In this document: one piece after another, positions 1-13,426 of the stretch
Layout: each line of letters opens with the position of its first letter
Position numbering within the stretch: the first letter of the stretch is position 1
Source of the DNA: Amaranthus tricolor
Taxonomy: Eukaryota > Streptophyta > Magnoliopsida > Caryophyllales > Amaranthaceae
Assembly (NCBI RefSeq): GCF_026212465.1
Contig: NC_080063.1
Location: 6,289,225-6,353,224 of the forward strand
Length of the DNA stretch: 64,000 nt
Direction: 5' to 3'
Made by a program: the position numbers and the translations under genes
The notes under the pieces: model-generated
Database searches by the model: none
The model's input: the letters and a program-made list of their open reading frames with translations, nothing else
What the model was told of the DNA's origin: nothing

Positions 1-1982
1 GATTTTGGCTAGCCGGGGTAACACCCATCTGCCTGACCAAGGCATCCTTTTGCAATGCATCCTTCAGATTAGGGCCCTTGCTTTCTTGCGATTGTAGGGC
101 ATGATTATTCTTATTGGTGGCATTAGATGACCCAGATAAAAGGTTATCGTCTCTGCTAAGAATATCAGCAAAACCAGATTGTGTGTTCGTCGGAATATCA
201 CCATAAAGAGACATAAGATCAGAGTCTTTGGTAGAAATGACGGAGCTAGAATTATTTGGAGATGCACCTGGGTTTTGCTCGAGAAGACCTTCCAACTGTG
301 TAAAAGGATCAATTGTGGATGAAGAGCTAGCTGTGTTATCTTGTTCACCAAAATCGAGCAAGTCAGGTGGAGGAATTTCTGGTGAAGTCATCACTATTGC
401 TGATTTCATTTCTAGGGATTTCTCGACATGACTAGATGTTTTGGTAGGTTTATGGGTGGTTGCAGAAGGCCTTTTCTCTGTTTTTGAAATACCTCCAAAC
501 AGTGAAGCAGCAAGTTTCTGTTTCTCTGGATCAATTTCCACTTGCTGTTTTTTGCTGGAACTATCCCGGGGTTTTGAGCTGGCACTGGCAGCACCAGTGT
601 CATGTTGTGAAAAACCATTAAAATTCTGAGAAGAGCTTGAAGTAGGTGTAGATGAATAATTTGGCTTTCCCCATTTCTTTTGGACCCCATCAAGCCGTAG
701 CTTGATCTCATTGGCTCCAGAATCACCTGATGGTCTCACCAATGCAACCTGGTGGATCTCTCTGGTATACGATGGCTCTGGCACAGAGACAAGTTCTGTT
801 GAAGGCAAATGTGAAGCCTGAGTAGGCTTCGGCTGCTCTATAGGCTTCGGACGCTCATAAGCTTCAAACCTAAGTCCATGAGAGGATGGCTCATTTTGAG
901 TTTGGCTTAAAAAGTTGCTGATACTATGTATTCCAGAACGTTGATTCTCAGAGATGTAAGGTTGAGCTCCATTTTCAATAGCTTGTTGCACATAGCCATT
1001 GAGGAATGAGAGGTTTTTGTCAGCCTGCAAGTTAACTAACAGATAATAAATACATGATGTACTGACAACACCATAGAGATGAGAAAACTTGAGAATGTAA
1101 GAGATGAAAATTTGATGTAGAGTCATACAGATAAATAAAAGCATACTACGTACTCCCTCCGTTTGACACACTTTCCATTTTAATTTGAAACTTTGGTTGT
1201 GGTCTCACATTCTCTCTAACCCCAGAGAAGTAATCAAGTACCCCTTTCGATCCCGAAACACAGCTTTTGTTTGTTACTTTGTTTGACCAACATATGTATC
1301 AAATGTATGTGATTTAGTTTATTTTTGATTTTAATTTATTTTCTAGATTGGGCTGTAGCTCAAAGATGCTGTAATGGAGGACGAAAATTAGAGAAGCACT
1401 CATAGAAGGGAAGAAGAAAGCGACATTCTATTATACTATTTATTAAGTGCAATTATCATGTATTTTCTATATTTCCTATCATGTATTTTATAGTGTGCCT
1501 TTTATTATAATTAAAATTATAGGATGATTACCTACAGTATTTTTTCAAAATGTACATAGAATAGTTCTAACATTTTTTAAAACTTTAAAGTGTCTTATTA
1601 TTCTTCCCAACACCCCAAGATTCATTAATCATATCCAAAATAATGGTCAAGAAACCTGCTTGACCGTATTATACCTTTTCACACTCTAAACAAGTTATTC
1701 GGAACCTAATTCCAGAATACAGATGATTTACTATAGATGACACGAGATGAAAATTTATACGTGACGTAGAAAGTGCTTGTATCTGTTATACCAGTCACAA
1801 AAAAGAAAGTATCATCGTCATCATTCCCAATGTATCCCGCTCATAAAAACTATAATTGGGGTCTAAGGAGGGATGGAACAGCAAACCATACTCATAATGG
1901 AGAATGCGGACAAACCATACAAAAAAGAAAGGTTATAAGAAAATAAATGATTTATATACTTACACACGTAATACATACATGC

Positions 1983-2055
<73 letters not shown>

Positions 2056-2859
2056 GGAAGACTCAAGAGTAGAGAGTAAGAGCACATGACCTCAATGTCC
2101 TCACAACTTGCATCAAACGGTAGTATACTTTCAACAGCTTGAGAATCCAAACCAATAACAGCTTGCAGTTCATATGCACGCTGCTGCAAATCTGTTGAAT
2201 GGGAGGCTGACAATTCTTCTATCAGTGACTGACACTGAGAGGAAGGCAAACAGGTTCCGAAAGTAGAGTTAGCGTTCTTCACAATCCACCTTCAGATATA
2301 AAAATACCACAATATATGCAAAGCAGAACTAAACTAGTGAAGTTTTCACTTTCAACAGAACAATCCAGATTTGGCCTCCAGAAGCATGAATGCATGACAC
2401 ACAAATCTCGTGATTAAAAGTGATAGTAAGCGACACATTATATTTTAGGATCTACAGTTGAACCAGCCATGCAGATATGGCTTTTTGCTTTTCAGTTCAT
2501 TGTGCATCTGGACATTGCTGTCATGCTGAATCCAAAATAATATCCGAATTCCTACATCACTAAAAGCATAACCTAAGGGGTAAGAGCTGTATAAATACTT
2601 CATACTTGCAAAAGTATTACAAGTGAGAAATAAGAACAGCTACAGGTCAAAGTTTGAATTCAATGAACGAAACCTTTAGATCTTATAGAGGAAAATTCTA
2701 CCTCCATACACCAAAACATGTCTCTGTCGCAAATAACAAAGAATTGAATGAGAAACTTTTTTGTAAATTTACTTATCAAACAGTTAAGATCAACACAGAA
2801 GAATTCAAAAACTCACTGTATCATTCATATTCAACTTACAAAGTATGAAACCTGGATAT

Positions 2860-2900
<41 letters not shown>

Positions 2901-5900
2901 ATCCTCTTTCTTCATTGAAAAATTCAACGGCTCAACGCATTGAATATTATCTCTCCTTTTTCCTCTCCACCAAATGAGCCATCTTTCTCTTTTAGAAGAC
3001 ACGTTTTTTTTTCACTACATCGAACTCCAATAACAAGTTCATACAATTTAAATTCAATCACTATTCTTAAGCACGTGCCAAGTCAACTTTTACCTCCATT
3101 TTTTGTTTTTCCACCTTTCCATTTTCACACATTTTATTTTTGGTTTTCCACTTTGAAATATTTCTATTTTTGATCTACATTTTATTTCTATTCTGCCCTT
3201 ATTTTTCCCACTTTTGGTCAACCTTTCTCCATTTAGTATTCCCAATATCATATCTACTCCCACAATCTTCAAAGTCGGTTCACATGCAAATCACATCACA
3301 TAATATCACCTTCCTGGACATTTGAACTTTTGCAGTACTATAGCATGGACTAATAAAAAACTGGAAATAATACGCTTATTTTGAGAACCAGGGTGTGCAT
3401 TAGTCATAGAAGGTCATACAGGAAGGATATTATGTTCAAGACTAAGGGACTAAAGTAATGGATGATTAAAATATCTACATAAAAAAATTCAGGCTAACAA
3501 CTTAAAGTTTGAATTTAATCGCATTACCTCGGGAAGCATGTCCACTTTTCTCCCTGCTGCTTTCTCAAATGCATATATCTTCATAAGAGCTGTAAGTGCA
3601 TAGGCCTTCAAAAAGAAATGAAAAGGCATAAGTAATAAATAAACTGAGGTAGTTAAAACTACTAAAATTATTTGCATACCGCATGGAATTTTTAGATAGC
3701 ATCATTCACTATCAACCAAGCAAAAAAGTCTGAACTACTTGGAAAGGGGTGTCGTTATGCATTTGGATCAGATGTAAGACACTTCAACAATTAAAATTGG
3801 ATTGAAAACAAAAAAACTCATTTACCTAGCCCCTTGGTGGAGCAGATTGTTGAGTGTCACAACAGTTACATAATATACGACACTAAAGACACTTGAAATT
3901 AGATTGTTTGAAAGAAACTCCCTTGTTAACCAAATTTGATGCAATATAATTAATCCTAGTTCGCTAATTCCAGTGACTACCAAAAATTCAGTTACACTAC
4001 CTCTATAAATATGCATCAGAATTTTTCTGCATGCCTTTAGATTCAAACACATAAAACAAAAGAAATCTAGAAACCGGCAGGCGGTGTAATTACAAAAAGG
4101 CTTCACAATTAAGGAATAGGTATCCTAGGTTTTAACCAACAAAGTAAAGCTCATAATTGCGGTGTTGATGAGATTCCGGAAACATAGACAAAGCCTTGAA
4201 TACACTCATACAGGTTATAATGCTACCTGTGTTCTAGGAACGACATAAAACATCACACAAACATTGAAAATACATGATGCCCATAGAGAAGCTCTCCCAC
4301 GAATTCCATAATATCCAGCAATCATATCTCATACCTCTATCCCACCATATGAACTCCATGCAGTTACTTTAAATGGTTTTGTAAATTAAATATAAGATTT
4401 TTTTTGTCAAAAGGGCACCTCCAGTAATTTTTTAAAAAGTATTGACACCCATTTAAAAAAATAACATGTAAAGACCTTTTATATTTTTTTCATTTTTTGT
4501 GCAAACCAGGTTTAAGGTGGAGAGGTGTAATAGATCAGCCGGACCCGTTACCGAAATTGGATAGTATGGACACTTCGAGTCTGCCCACTAACTCCAAAAG
4601 GACACTTCCTTATTCTTATTATTCCAAAAGCTAATCAATTATTACAAGAATGGCTCTATATATAGCCTAAGCCCCAAGAGACTACTAAAAAAATGGCAAC
4701 TAATCTATTTACAAAACATAAAGACTACTTAAATGTGAAATATCGATAATGCCCTTGGACTCTTTGACCCAAGTCATCACATTACCGACCACCTCAAGTT
4801 CTACCTTGCCCTCAAGGAGGATAAAAATTAGCCCTGTGTGTCCAATAGGTGGTCTTTGAATGTGAGCCTTTCACCATTTTAAGATTGACGGTTTTGAAGA
4901 GATAGGTTAAAGGAGTGAGTGGATTGAAAAGAAATGGATCGAGAATACTTTTACATGGGTTGAAAGTCTTTAAAATTCTTGGGCTTAAGATGTCTTGGGT
5001 TATTTTCCAAATGAAAATAAAAAGAGCATCCTGGTCCCAGCAACTCAATTCAGGTCTGGTAGCTTCTGGGGTGCTGATGTCAGCGATGATGTCATCATCA
5101 GATTCCAAATTCAACCCTAGTGGTACCTTTCTCCTTCCCGGTAGATTGTACAGAACCTTCATCATTTTCCACTTTTTCTCTTTCCTTACTAAAAACCCAT
5201 GTTCCTTCATGCTTCCCTTTTTCTCTCCTTCAAGCTCAGCCATCCCACATAATATGGCGACAATTGACTGCTTCTTTCCGCTGGCCACCCGCCACCATTT
5301 CACAGTGTTGCTGCTCTTCACACCGGTGAACCACCCCATGGTTCCGGTGATAATAACCTCCTCGCCGGTCAACATACATGGTCCGTCATCCAGCTTTCTC
5401 CCTTGGTCTTGCATATTTTTCTTTCTTATTTGCTCCCTTTTGTCTGTCAACTTCTCCCTTGCCGGCCATTTGTCCGACCTTCGCCCAGAATTTTCCGGCA
5501 AGCCGCTTCTGTTCCCAGCGTTGCCGCCACTTGCCAGAGAGTCGTCCCCCATTGATGTCGACTCCTTCTCCTCCCTTTTCCATCGCGATTTTCTTACTTC
5601 ACTGCTCCCTTTGGTCTCAGCCCATTTCCCCCACTGTCGGCCCCTCTCCGGCAACCACCCACCAATATCCGGCCATCTCTTGCACCACCATGGAGCCTAA
5701 TTCAACTTCCCCAATCTTCCCCTTCCTTCTAGTTTCCTCTTGCCCCAAAAACCTTAATCTTTTTCTTGCCCTTTCCTCTGATTTCTCGCAGGCCACCACT
5801 GTGGTCGCCACTACCCATGTCTTTCTTGTGTTCCGGCACCGCCAACCCGGACCTGCCCCAAAACCACTACCAACTTGACCTAACTTCCTCTCTTCATGAA

Positions 5901-8900
5901 CATCCCAAACCTCTTATCTTTTCTTCCTGCCTCTTTCTCTATTTTTCTGTGACCGATTCTTACCCATTATGCTTACTTTTATCTTTTCTTTTTCCTCCAC
6001 ATTTGGGGTACTCTTCTTGGTATTTCAAATTCTCTTCATGAACTGTTATTTGTTCCTCACATATATCCTTAATATTTTCTTTAAACTTCAGTTCTATTTT
6101 GCTTTCAATCTCTTCACTAAACCCTGAATCTTCACAAATGGTGTTTTCTTCAATACAAGGAACAGGTTTCTTGCAGTCTTGAAACTTATTCTTGACCATT
6201 TCTTTCATATCTTCAGTGTCTTCTTTTAGTTGTTTGACTAATGCTATTGTCAACTAATTATATTGTTGCAGTAATTTCCAATAATCTGTCTCCCATATTA
6301 TGCCGTCGCCTATTCGGTCACCGAAATCGTACCGCTCTGATACCATTGTAATAGATCAGCCAGACCCGTTACTGAAATTGGATAGTATGGACACTTCCTT
6401 ATTCTTATTATTCCAAAAGCTAATCAATTATTACAAGGGTGGCTCTATATATAGCCTAAGCCCCAAGAGACTACTAAAAAATAACAACTAATCTAATTAC
6501 AAAACATAAAGACTACTTAAATGTGAAATGTCAATAATGCCCTTGGACTATTTGACCCAAGTCATCACAAGAGGTCAAAACTCAAACATGTTGATCTACT
6601 CTACACACCAACTCCTGTGAAGCTCACAAGTCTACCCTGTCTCTCGCCTTCTTTCACGTTCCTATGTTACCTCTGCATTTTCGTTCCCTTTCCATTTTTC
6701 TTCCATATTCACCCTTTCAATATTATAACCAAGTTTTTAAACACCATCTGAACTCCCCCTTGCCAATAGCAATGACTTTCCCAGGTAGCTGCTTCACGTG
6801 AATAAGATATTATTTGATGATTTCAGGTAAAATAGAACCCCAAATGGCCAAGTTTTTATTTACGCTGTTCTTTTTGTACTCTCTTTGTTTCTCTCTAGTT
6901 GGTCATTCCCTTATATTGGGTTAAGGAACCAGAAAAAACAAAGGAGAATCCAGGTTAAAAGTGGTTCAACATGCTCAAGTATTGACTTTTCCATTAAAAG
7001 ATCTAAAAAAATCTAAAAGTTGTTTATAAGCAAGTTTTTTAAAAGGCTCCAGCAATAAAATCATCGATTCATTTCTCAACAACAGAGCTCATCATTTCGT
7101 CAACTACACCTCTGTAAATAGATAACATTCTATTGCCCAAAGCCATTATGTATATCCCAACTAGATTCCCACCAAGACGGGGTTTGAAGGATTAGGAGTA
7201 TGCAAATCTTAATCTTACTAAAACAAAGAGGTTGTTTCCGATTAATCCTTGATAACAAAAACCATATGCAGCCTCACATAAATAAGAATTGCACATGGAT
7301 CGTCCACATGGAAACTTATTGCTCTCCATACCATAATATTCATAAGCATATACCTAAGTACTTTTGGGGAAAGTGGTTGGCAAAAGGCAAAGGTGAGAGA
7401 AAGTTGTGAGTATATGGATAGGAAAAAGGTCAAAAGAAAATGTAAAAGAACATTTAGGAATGCCTGAAACATTTAGTGTTAAGAACATAATGGGAAAAAT
7501 TGAGTAAAACGAGCAAGACTTGAATGCAATAAGTTGTAACAAAGAGAATTTTTGATTTTGAACAAATATCATATGCACTCTAGAATAAAAGGAAGCTTCC
7601 TTTTTATTCAATTTCATGTTGGCTGCATTCCAATTTGATGTGTTCAACCATAAGTACAGTTGATCCAAAAACAACCAAATTACAGTACGTATGGAAGTCA
7701 TTAGTTTTCGACCTAGGATTACTAATAAAAAATCTCATATCTAAAAGGAACCAATGCTCTTTTATCTTATCAGCTAAAAAACTAAATTTCTGCAAGTTCC
7801 CTAAGAGACCACCTGGTTCTGTGTTGGGTTTATGCAAATGTAGTATAAGTTTCTGTCAAAACATAAAAGACGTGATTTCAAAATAAAACAACCCTTTTGA
7901 GCTAAAAATCTGAATTCTTAAAAATCTGGATTCCTAAACAAATGTCGGTACGTGCAAAGGGAGAAAATAAGATGAGAGAGAAGAGAGAAAATAAGCACAC
8001 AAGAGTAGAGAGAGAAAGACCTTTGAGACTTCGATTGTATCATGTTTTCAACACCATGTGATAATGTATTGTCATTTTAACAGCTTTATTAATTCTATTT
8101 TTAGAGTCCTCAACGGTCTAAATCTAATTCCACTTTCTTATCTTATTTTTTAGAGGATTTTCCTACACAAGAATCCAAAACTGACCATTCTTTTTTCTAT
8201 ATATTTTAAAAAGTGTTTCCTACTCAAGATTCCACACAATTTTTATTTATAAAGTTTCATCAGTTTAGTTTTATAATATTTTTAGAAACTAACCTTAGTG
8301 AATTTATCTATTCCATACTAACCATTGCAAAATCCCTATCGGTAGCATTCTGAGTATTCGCTCCCACCCCCACGAACCAAAGTGAATCCAATTCCAATAA
8401 TAATCAATGGATACACATTTTTTAATGCAGTGGAAAGAATGATGAACCATAATCACAGAAGTTTTTGCGAATGAAAAAAAAGGGAGACTAACAGACCAAC
8501 TTTACTAGTACCTTCACTGTGTCATCAGTTGAATAGGCTTCTGCTACATCACAAAGCTTGCCGGTAATATATGAAGCAGAATACTTCCCATAAGTGGTTC
8601 CATACTCCCCCAATACCCAGCAAATAACCTGTCAAAGAATCATCAATACAACAAACTCTAAAAAGGAATGAAGTGATGTTACGGATGATCGAGGGTTGAT
8701 AACGATTCTAAGGGAAATCAAATGACCAGGGATGCAAGTAGAGCTGTTCAAAACAAACCCGACCCGGAATCGAAAATTATCCGACCCGAAAAATGTAAGT
8801 TTTTTAGGTTTACCGAACCGCAATTACCCGAACCGATACTTCACTCGAACCGTTTGATAACCGAAAAGGGAAAAATCGAACTCGAACTGCAACCGAATTT

Positions 8901-11900
8901 TATAACCGACATATAAACCTTAACCGATGTTACCCGAACTGAACAGTGATCGACCCGAGTCAAATCCGACCCGAATTATGCACGTCACCGAATGTAACCT
9001 GACTAAAACCGATTAAGATCGAACTGTTTTTAACCCAAACTGATACAAACCCGATCGATTATTAATCGAACTGTTTTTAACCCGAACTGATACAAACTTG
9101 AACCGATTGTAAATCGAACTGTTATAAATCCGAATCAAATTTTCACCTAATTTTAGCAAATTAAGTCCAACTTCAGTTTTCTAATAATACGGAAGGAAGA
9201 ACACAAGTTCTATACAGAAGAGATTGCATACAGAATATATATATACATATATATATATATATAAACTAATTGAAATAAATTGATCTGCCTATTAGGGCTG
9301 GCAAAAGCTAACCCGACCTGCTAACCTGATCTGAAACCGACTCGAAATTAGCGGGTTTGGGTTTAGATTTTTGACCCAATTAATTAAATGGATCAACCCG
9401 ACCTGATCTGTTTATTAAATGGGTTAGGTTCAGGTTGAATATTTAAACCCGAAAAAAACCTGTTTAACCCATTTATTAAATTTAAGACGGATCAACATTT
9501 GCCAAATACTTCGTAAAACTAAGATAATACCAAATACCATGTATTGAGGGATTTGTCAGCTGAAGATGACTTTCAATAAGAAAGGAAGTTGTCCCACATC
9601 GGCTAAGGGATTTGTCAGCTGAAGATGACTTTCAATAACAAAGGAAGTTGTCCCACATCGGCTATGAAAGATACTAATAAAAGAAAAATCCTTTAAATCA
9701 CTTACACGGATCTCATACCAACTTACGCAGCCACGCCGTGAGCACAAAGCGAACTATTCTTTCGCCTTTTACTAAAGAATAATGTGTGCTCGCTGCAATA
9801 AGTGGCATACGTTTATTTTTGGAGGAAGCCTTTAATTAAGGTTAAATGGGTCAAATGACTTGAAATATATGAATCTAATGACCTAAAAAAAAGTTGGTTA
9901 AATGGGTCATTAGCAGGTTGATCCCATCTGCTACAGATCAGGTCGGGGTTTTAATTTTTGACCCATTAATTAAATGGGTCAGCTTCAGGTTAAGGGTTTA
10001 TTGACCCATTTATATATGATCCGAACCTGAAAATGACTCAACCCGACCTGTTTGACACCCCTATCTGCTATATCTGATAAAACAATCGGTAATTATTTTT
10101 TGTAAATAAATGAGCGTACATCAATTAAAAACCTGACTATTAACTTATTTCGATATTGACCCGATCAATAGTTATCCGTAACCGATAACTACTCGAAAAA
10201 TAAAGCTCGAGCCCGATCTGTACCCGAAAAAACCGAACCAATTAGTAATTGATGACAACCCGAGACCGATTGACACTCGACACGAACTTCAACCGACACC
10301 GAACTGATGCTAACCCGATAGCTTGAATAACCGATCTCTAACCGAACCGTGACTAACCGACTCGACCCGAGTGTGACCCGTTGTAACACACAGCCGAAAA
10401 ATAACCGATCCGAAATGCAACCGAACCGAATAACACCCGTCCGAAACCGACGCGATCAACCGAATGAACACCTCTAGATGCAAGTAACAATGTCGCATCA
10501 ATATGAGTTTTCTCCATCAATTAATATTTGAACCTTATAAGTACCATAGAATCCTTTTCCTTTTAAAATTTGTAAGGTTATAATCAACTAAATAAAATTT
10601 AGAACAATGCCTGCTTTGAGCCTCAAATGTAGCAGTACAAAAGCAGGATATAACATAGACACAAATCTGCACATATCGTTTTTTTATAGTAAGTTCTCGC
10701 CTTTCTCCTTCTCCAAAAGAAAAAATAACAAATGTAAGACCCAACAAAAATATGCTAGAGTAGAACCTTGATAAAATAGAAAGCTTACTTGTAGGAATGT
10801 AGATGGCAGCTTTGGCTCACCAATAAATTGCAAATATGACTCGACCTGCGAACCCAAACAAACGTATAAAACTTAAAATTAATCAACTAAAGTCGTACAT
10901 GACTCATAAACCATTTGAAACAAAATTCTATAAATACAAGGCTTAACAAAAAGCAAAAGCAATTTTGTGCATTTATAAAGTCATCTAATGAGTTATGAAA
11001 CATTCAGTAAGATCTCTCGGTTTTAAAAACCATATCAAACATAATCCTATACATACTGTTTGTCCGTTTAATTGCTATACCTCAAATTAAAATCGTCCTC
11101 TTTAGCTAGAACAGCAATAATATATATATAACTCCACCTAGAAAATTTTAAATGATAATTTGCCCAAAGTTGGATTGATTTTTGCAAGTCTTAAGCTTTA
11201 ACTACTTGCTACAGATATGAAACAGCAATATCATCGCTGAGAAATCACCCCAACATAGAAACTGTTTTTAGGACATGCTTGGTAAATTCTTTTTAATTCA
11301 TAGCAAAGACAAGCTACAAGAGAAAATATCAACACAAAAGAAGCAACACCAGGAACATACAGCAGATAATCTCAGCTGACCATGAGCAGTATCATCTTCC
11401 TCTCCAAATCCCTCCGCAATCAAACGCATTAAATTGTGCACCACCTTTATGTTTACCAGATCACCTGCATGCTCAAATACCTTGTTCATTGTCTGGAGAG
11501 AGAAAACACCATCGTAAGGATCATTAAGAGTTGAATAATATAAAAGGGACGGCCTATATTAATGATGAGTACCTGAATAAACCATTGATTACTAGGGGCA
11601 AATTGCTCAGCCAGTTCAACACACCGTGATGCAATTTCAGTTTTGTAATGATTATCATTAATACTTATCATATAATCGATCATACGATCTACAATAACTT
11701 CAACATTAGAGGACTTGGTCATCTTGTACAGTAGTTCAAATGTTTTTCGCTTGAGGGAATCATCTGGATCCTGTAATTTCAAGTAAGCGGATCAAATAGA
11801 TAAAATATTCTAAAGAAGATGGTTCTTTTTGAAATAAAATGCATAATGTCACAGTGATGAAAGAATCCCAAACAACCAATAAAGGATGAAGTATAGATAG

Positions 11901-13385
11901 TTTCTACAAGCAACCAAAATGCAACAAAGGAGAATAGAAACTTTTAACAACCCATGTTGTGCCTGTGTGAAAGAATCAAATACTAAACCCCTTTCCTTTC
12001 CGGTGTCACTGATAGTCAGGCCCATACTGTTTCTTTCTCTCCAATCTCCTAAATCTCTGTAACTTTTATAACTCTATTCTCATAAAACTATCGTTTATTT
12101 TAAGGTTAGAACTGTATATTCAATTTTATAAATGTCCCTCATTGAAACCATGGTGAAGAAAATTTGACGGAGGGAACATTGAGCCTCATACCTTTGTCAC
12201 GTTAAAATGACATTGAACTCTTGAGAAGTTCCAAATTTTCCAGAAAGAGCACAATTGAGCGCAGAGAGAAATTAACCATGGAAGCAGGGGCCGATGCAAC
12301 TTGATGTAAGGGTCGATTGACCCCACTTGCAAGGCGAATCTAGAAAAATTATCACTTGGGCCCATATAAAGAGTACTTTTAAAAAACCTAGATTGCCAAT
12401 TCATCAGTTTCAATCCAAAAAAATTCACTCCCACGGTTCCCCATTGATTTTCCCAACAAGGAATATTCACGGCTACAAGAATTAAAAAAGGGAATCTTTG
12501 AAATGGGGGTAATGATAGGGTAGTAGGAATAGGAGTATTATTTTACTGAGTACTAAATTGATGGAGAAAATGGAAGGACCATAGCATTTATAGTGGAAAA
12601 ATATGGAGACCAAAAATATTAAAAAAATACACTGAAATAAAGTTGGTGAATACCAAGTTGGGACCATAAGCATTATAAATATGTTAAAATAAAGTTAGTA
12701 GAAAATATGTGAGGTAAGCATTGGGGAAGAATCTTAGCCTTGGTTAGATTGTCTTAGACTTATATTGCTGATTTAATAAGATGGTGAAGCACAAACTATT
12801 TTATTGAAGATTCTCTCAATGGCTTTGATCTAAATTTGACAATTTTTATCTAATAACTCATCATTAAAAGTAGCTACATAAGGTATTATAAATAAAAATA
12901 TTAAATTAAAAAAGTTGTGTTGGTAGGTATTAAGGATTTAACATAGTTATCCATATTTAGCTCAGTTGTAAAAAGCTCGCCTAAGTGCACCTAAGGCGAG
13001 CACCTTGGGCGGGTGGTTGTGGCACCATGATAAGAATATAGGATTGATAGAGACAATCCCTTAAGGTGGATGCCTAAAAGCCCCTTGTAGAGCCTAATAG
13101 AAGCGCCTCATGGTGTTTTAGAGCACCTTTTGGTCTTAGCCTTACAAGAAGCCATTTGATCCAAGGCCCAAGCACTGTGTTTGCTCTTCTTTCTCTTATC
13201 TTTTTCATTTCTCTTCTTATGCGTGTAGTCTGGAGTATTTAACAAGGTTTTTTAGTTTATTATTCTATATTTGGGGATGCCTCATCCAAAGGCTAGTACC
13301 TTCATCAGGCACGTAGAGCCTCGAGCCCTTAGCGCCTAAGGGCTCCTCACACCTTTCAAAACTAGAGTATTAAGCATCTAACAAC

Positions 13386-13426
<41 letters not shown>

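Larger units (their letters stand above)
4526..6569 (-). mobile_element. Non-autonomous LTR retrotransposon (TRIM/LARD-like)
   Basis: Two direct LTRs (4526-4781 and 6347-6569) flank a 1.56-kb interior, and the unit is bounded by a perfect 5-bp target duplication, AGAGG (4521-4525 and 6570-6574). On the minus strand each LTR starts TGTGATGACTTGGG and ends ATTACA. One base inside the upstream LTR lies TGGTATCAGAGC (complement of 6334-6345), the standard primer-binding site for plant initiator Met-tRNA. The region before the other LTR reads like the extreme C-terminus of a Ty3/gypsy polyprotein (LEGKVELEVVGN). No protease, reverse transcriptase or integrase is seen. Interior frames such as 6253-5960 (-) and 5654-4812 (-) may be decayed gag-like or noncoding sequence. 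It lies in AP4E intron 8, in the same orientation as the gene. Confidence 0.9.
9293..10063. mobile_element. Inner hAT element carrying a U5 snRNA gene
   Basis: Left end TAGGGCTGGCAAA and right end (reverse complement) TAGGGGTGTCAAA form inverted repeats. The flanks are TCTGCCTAT (9284-9292) and TCTGCTAT (10064-10071), an 8-bp duplication with one extra base. Subterminal arms share AACCCGACCTG and TTAAATGGGTCA in opposite orientations. The centre (9547-9843) is unlike the arms and holds a duplicated snRNA promoter block and a U5 snRNA gene. No transposase. Nested in the outer hAT. Confidence 0.82.
8739..10476. mobile_element. Outer non-autonomous hAT element
   Basis: Termini TAGAGCTGTTCA (8739) and, as reverse complement, TAGAGGTGTTCA (10476) form short inverted repeats. 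The flanks are a perfect 8-bp duplication GATGCAAG (8731-8738 and 10477-10484), the size typical of hAT elements. Both subterminal regions (about 8750-9150 and 10150-10470) are packed with degenerate CCGAACCGA/CCCGAC motifs, as expected for transposase-binding repeats. No transposase is encoded. A second hAT element sits inside at 9293-10063. Lies in AP4E intron 7. Confidence 0.9.

Noticed and set aside
1146..1250. TACTCCCTCCGTTTG, a typical Stowaway left end
   Set aside because: No matching right end with TA duplication could be found nearby, so no element limits can be given.
4812..5878. Several 60-280-codon frames on both strands, including one of 280 codons on the minus strand
   Set aside because: They overlap one another inside the LTR element interior and match no gag or pol motif; kept only as part of the element.
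12150..12180. GACGGAGGGA, a Stowaway-like right end
   Set aside because: Isolated motif without a partner end.
12955..12985. tRNA-like box A (TAGCTCAGTTGTA) at the start of a repeat block
   Set aside because: No box B at the right distance and no cloverleaf; not called a tRNA or a definite SINE.
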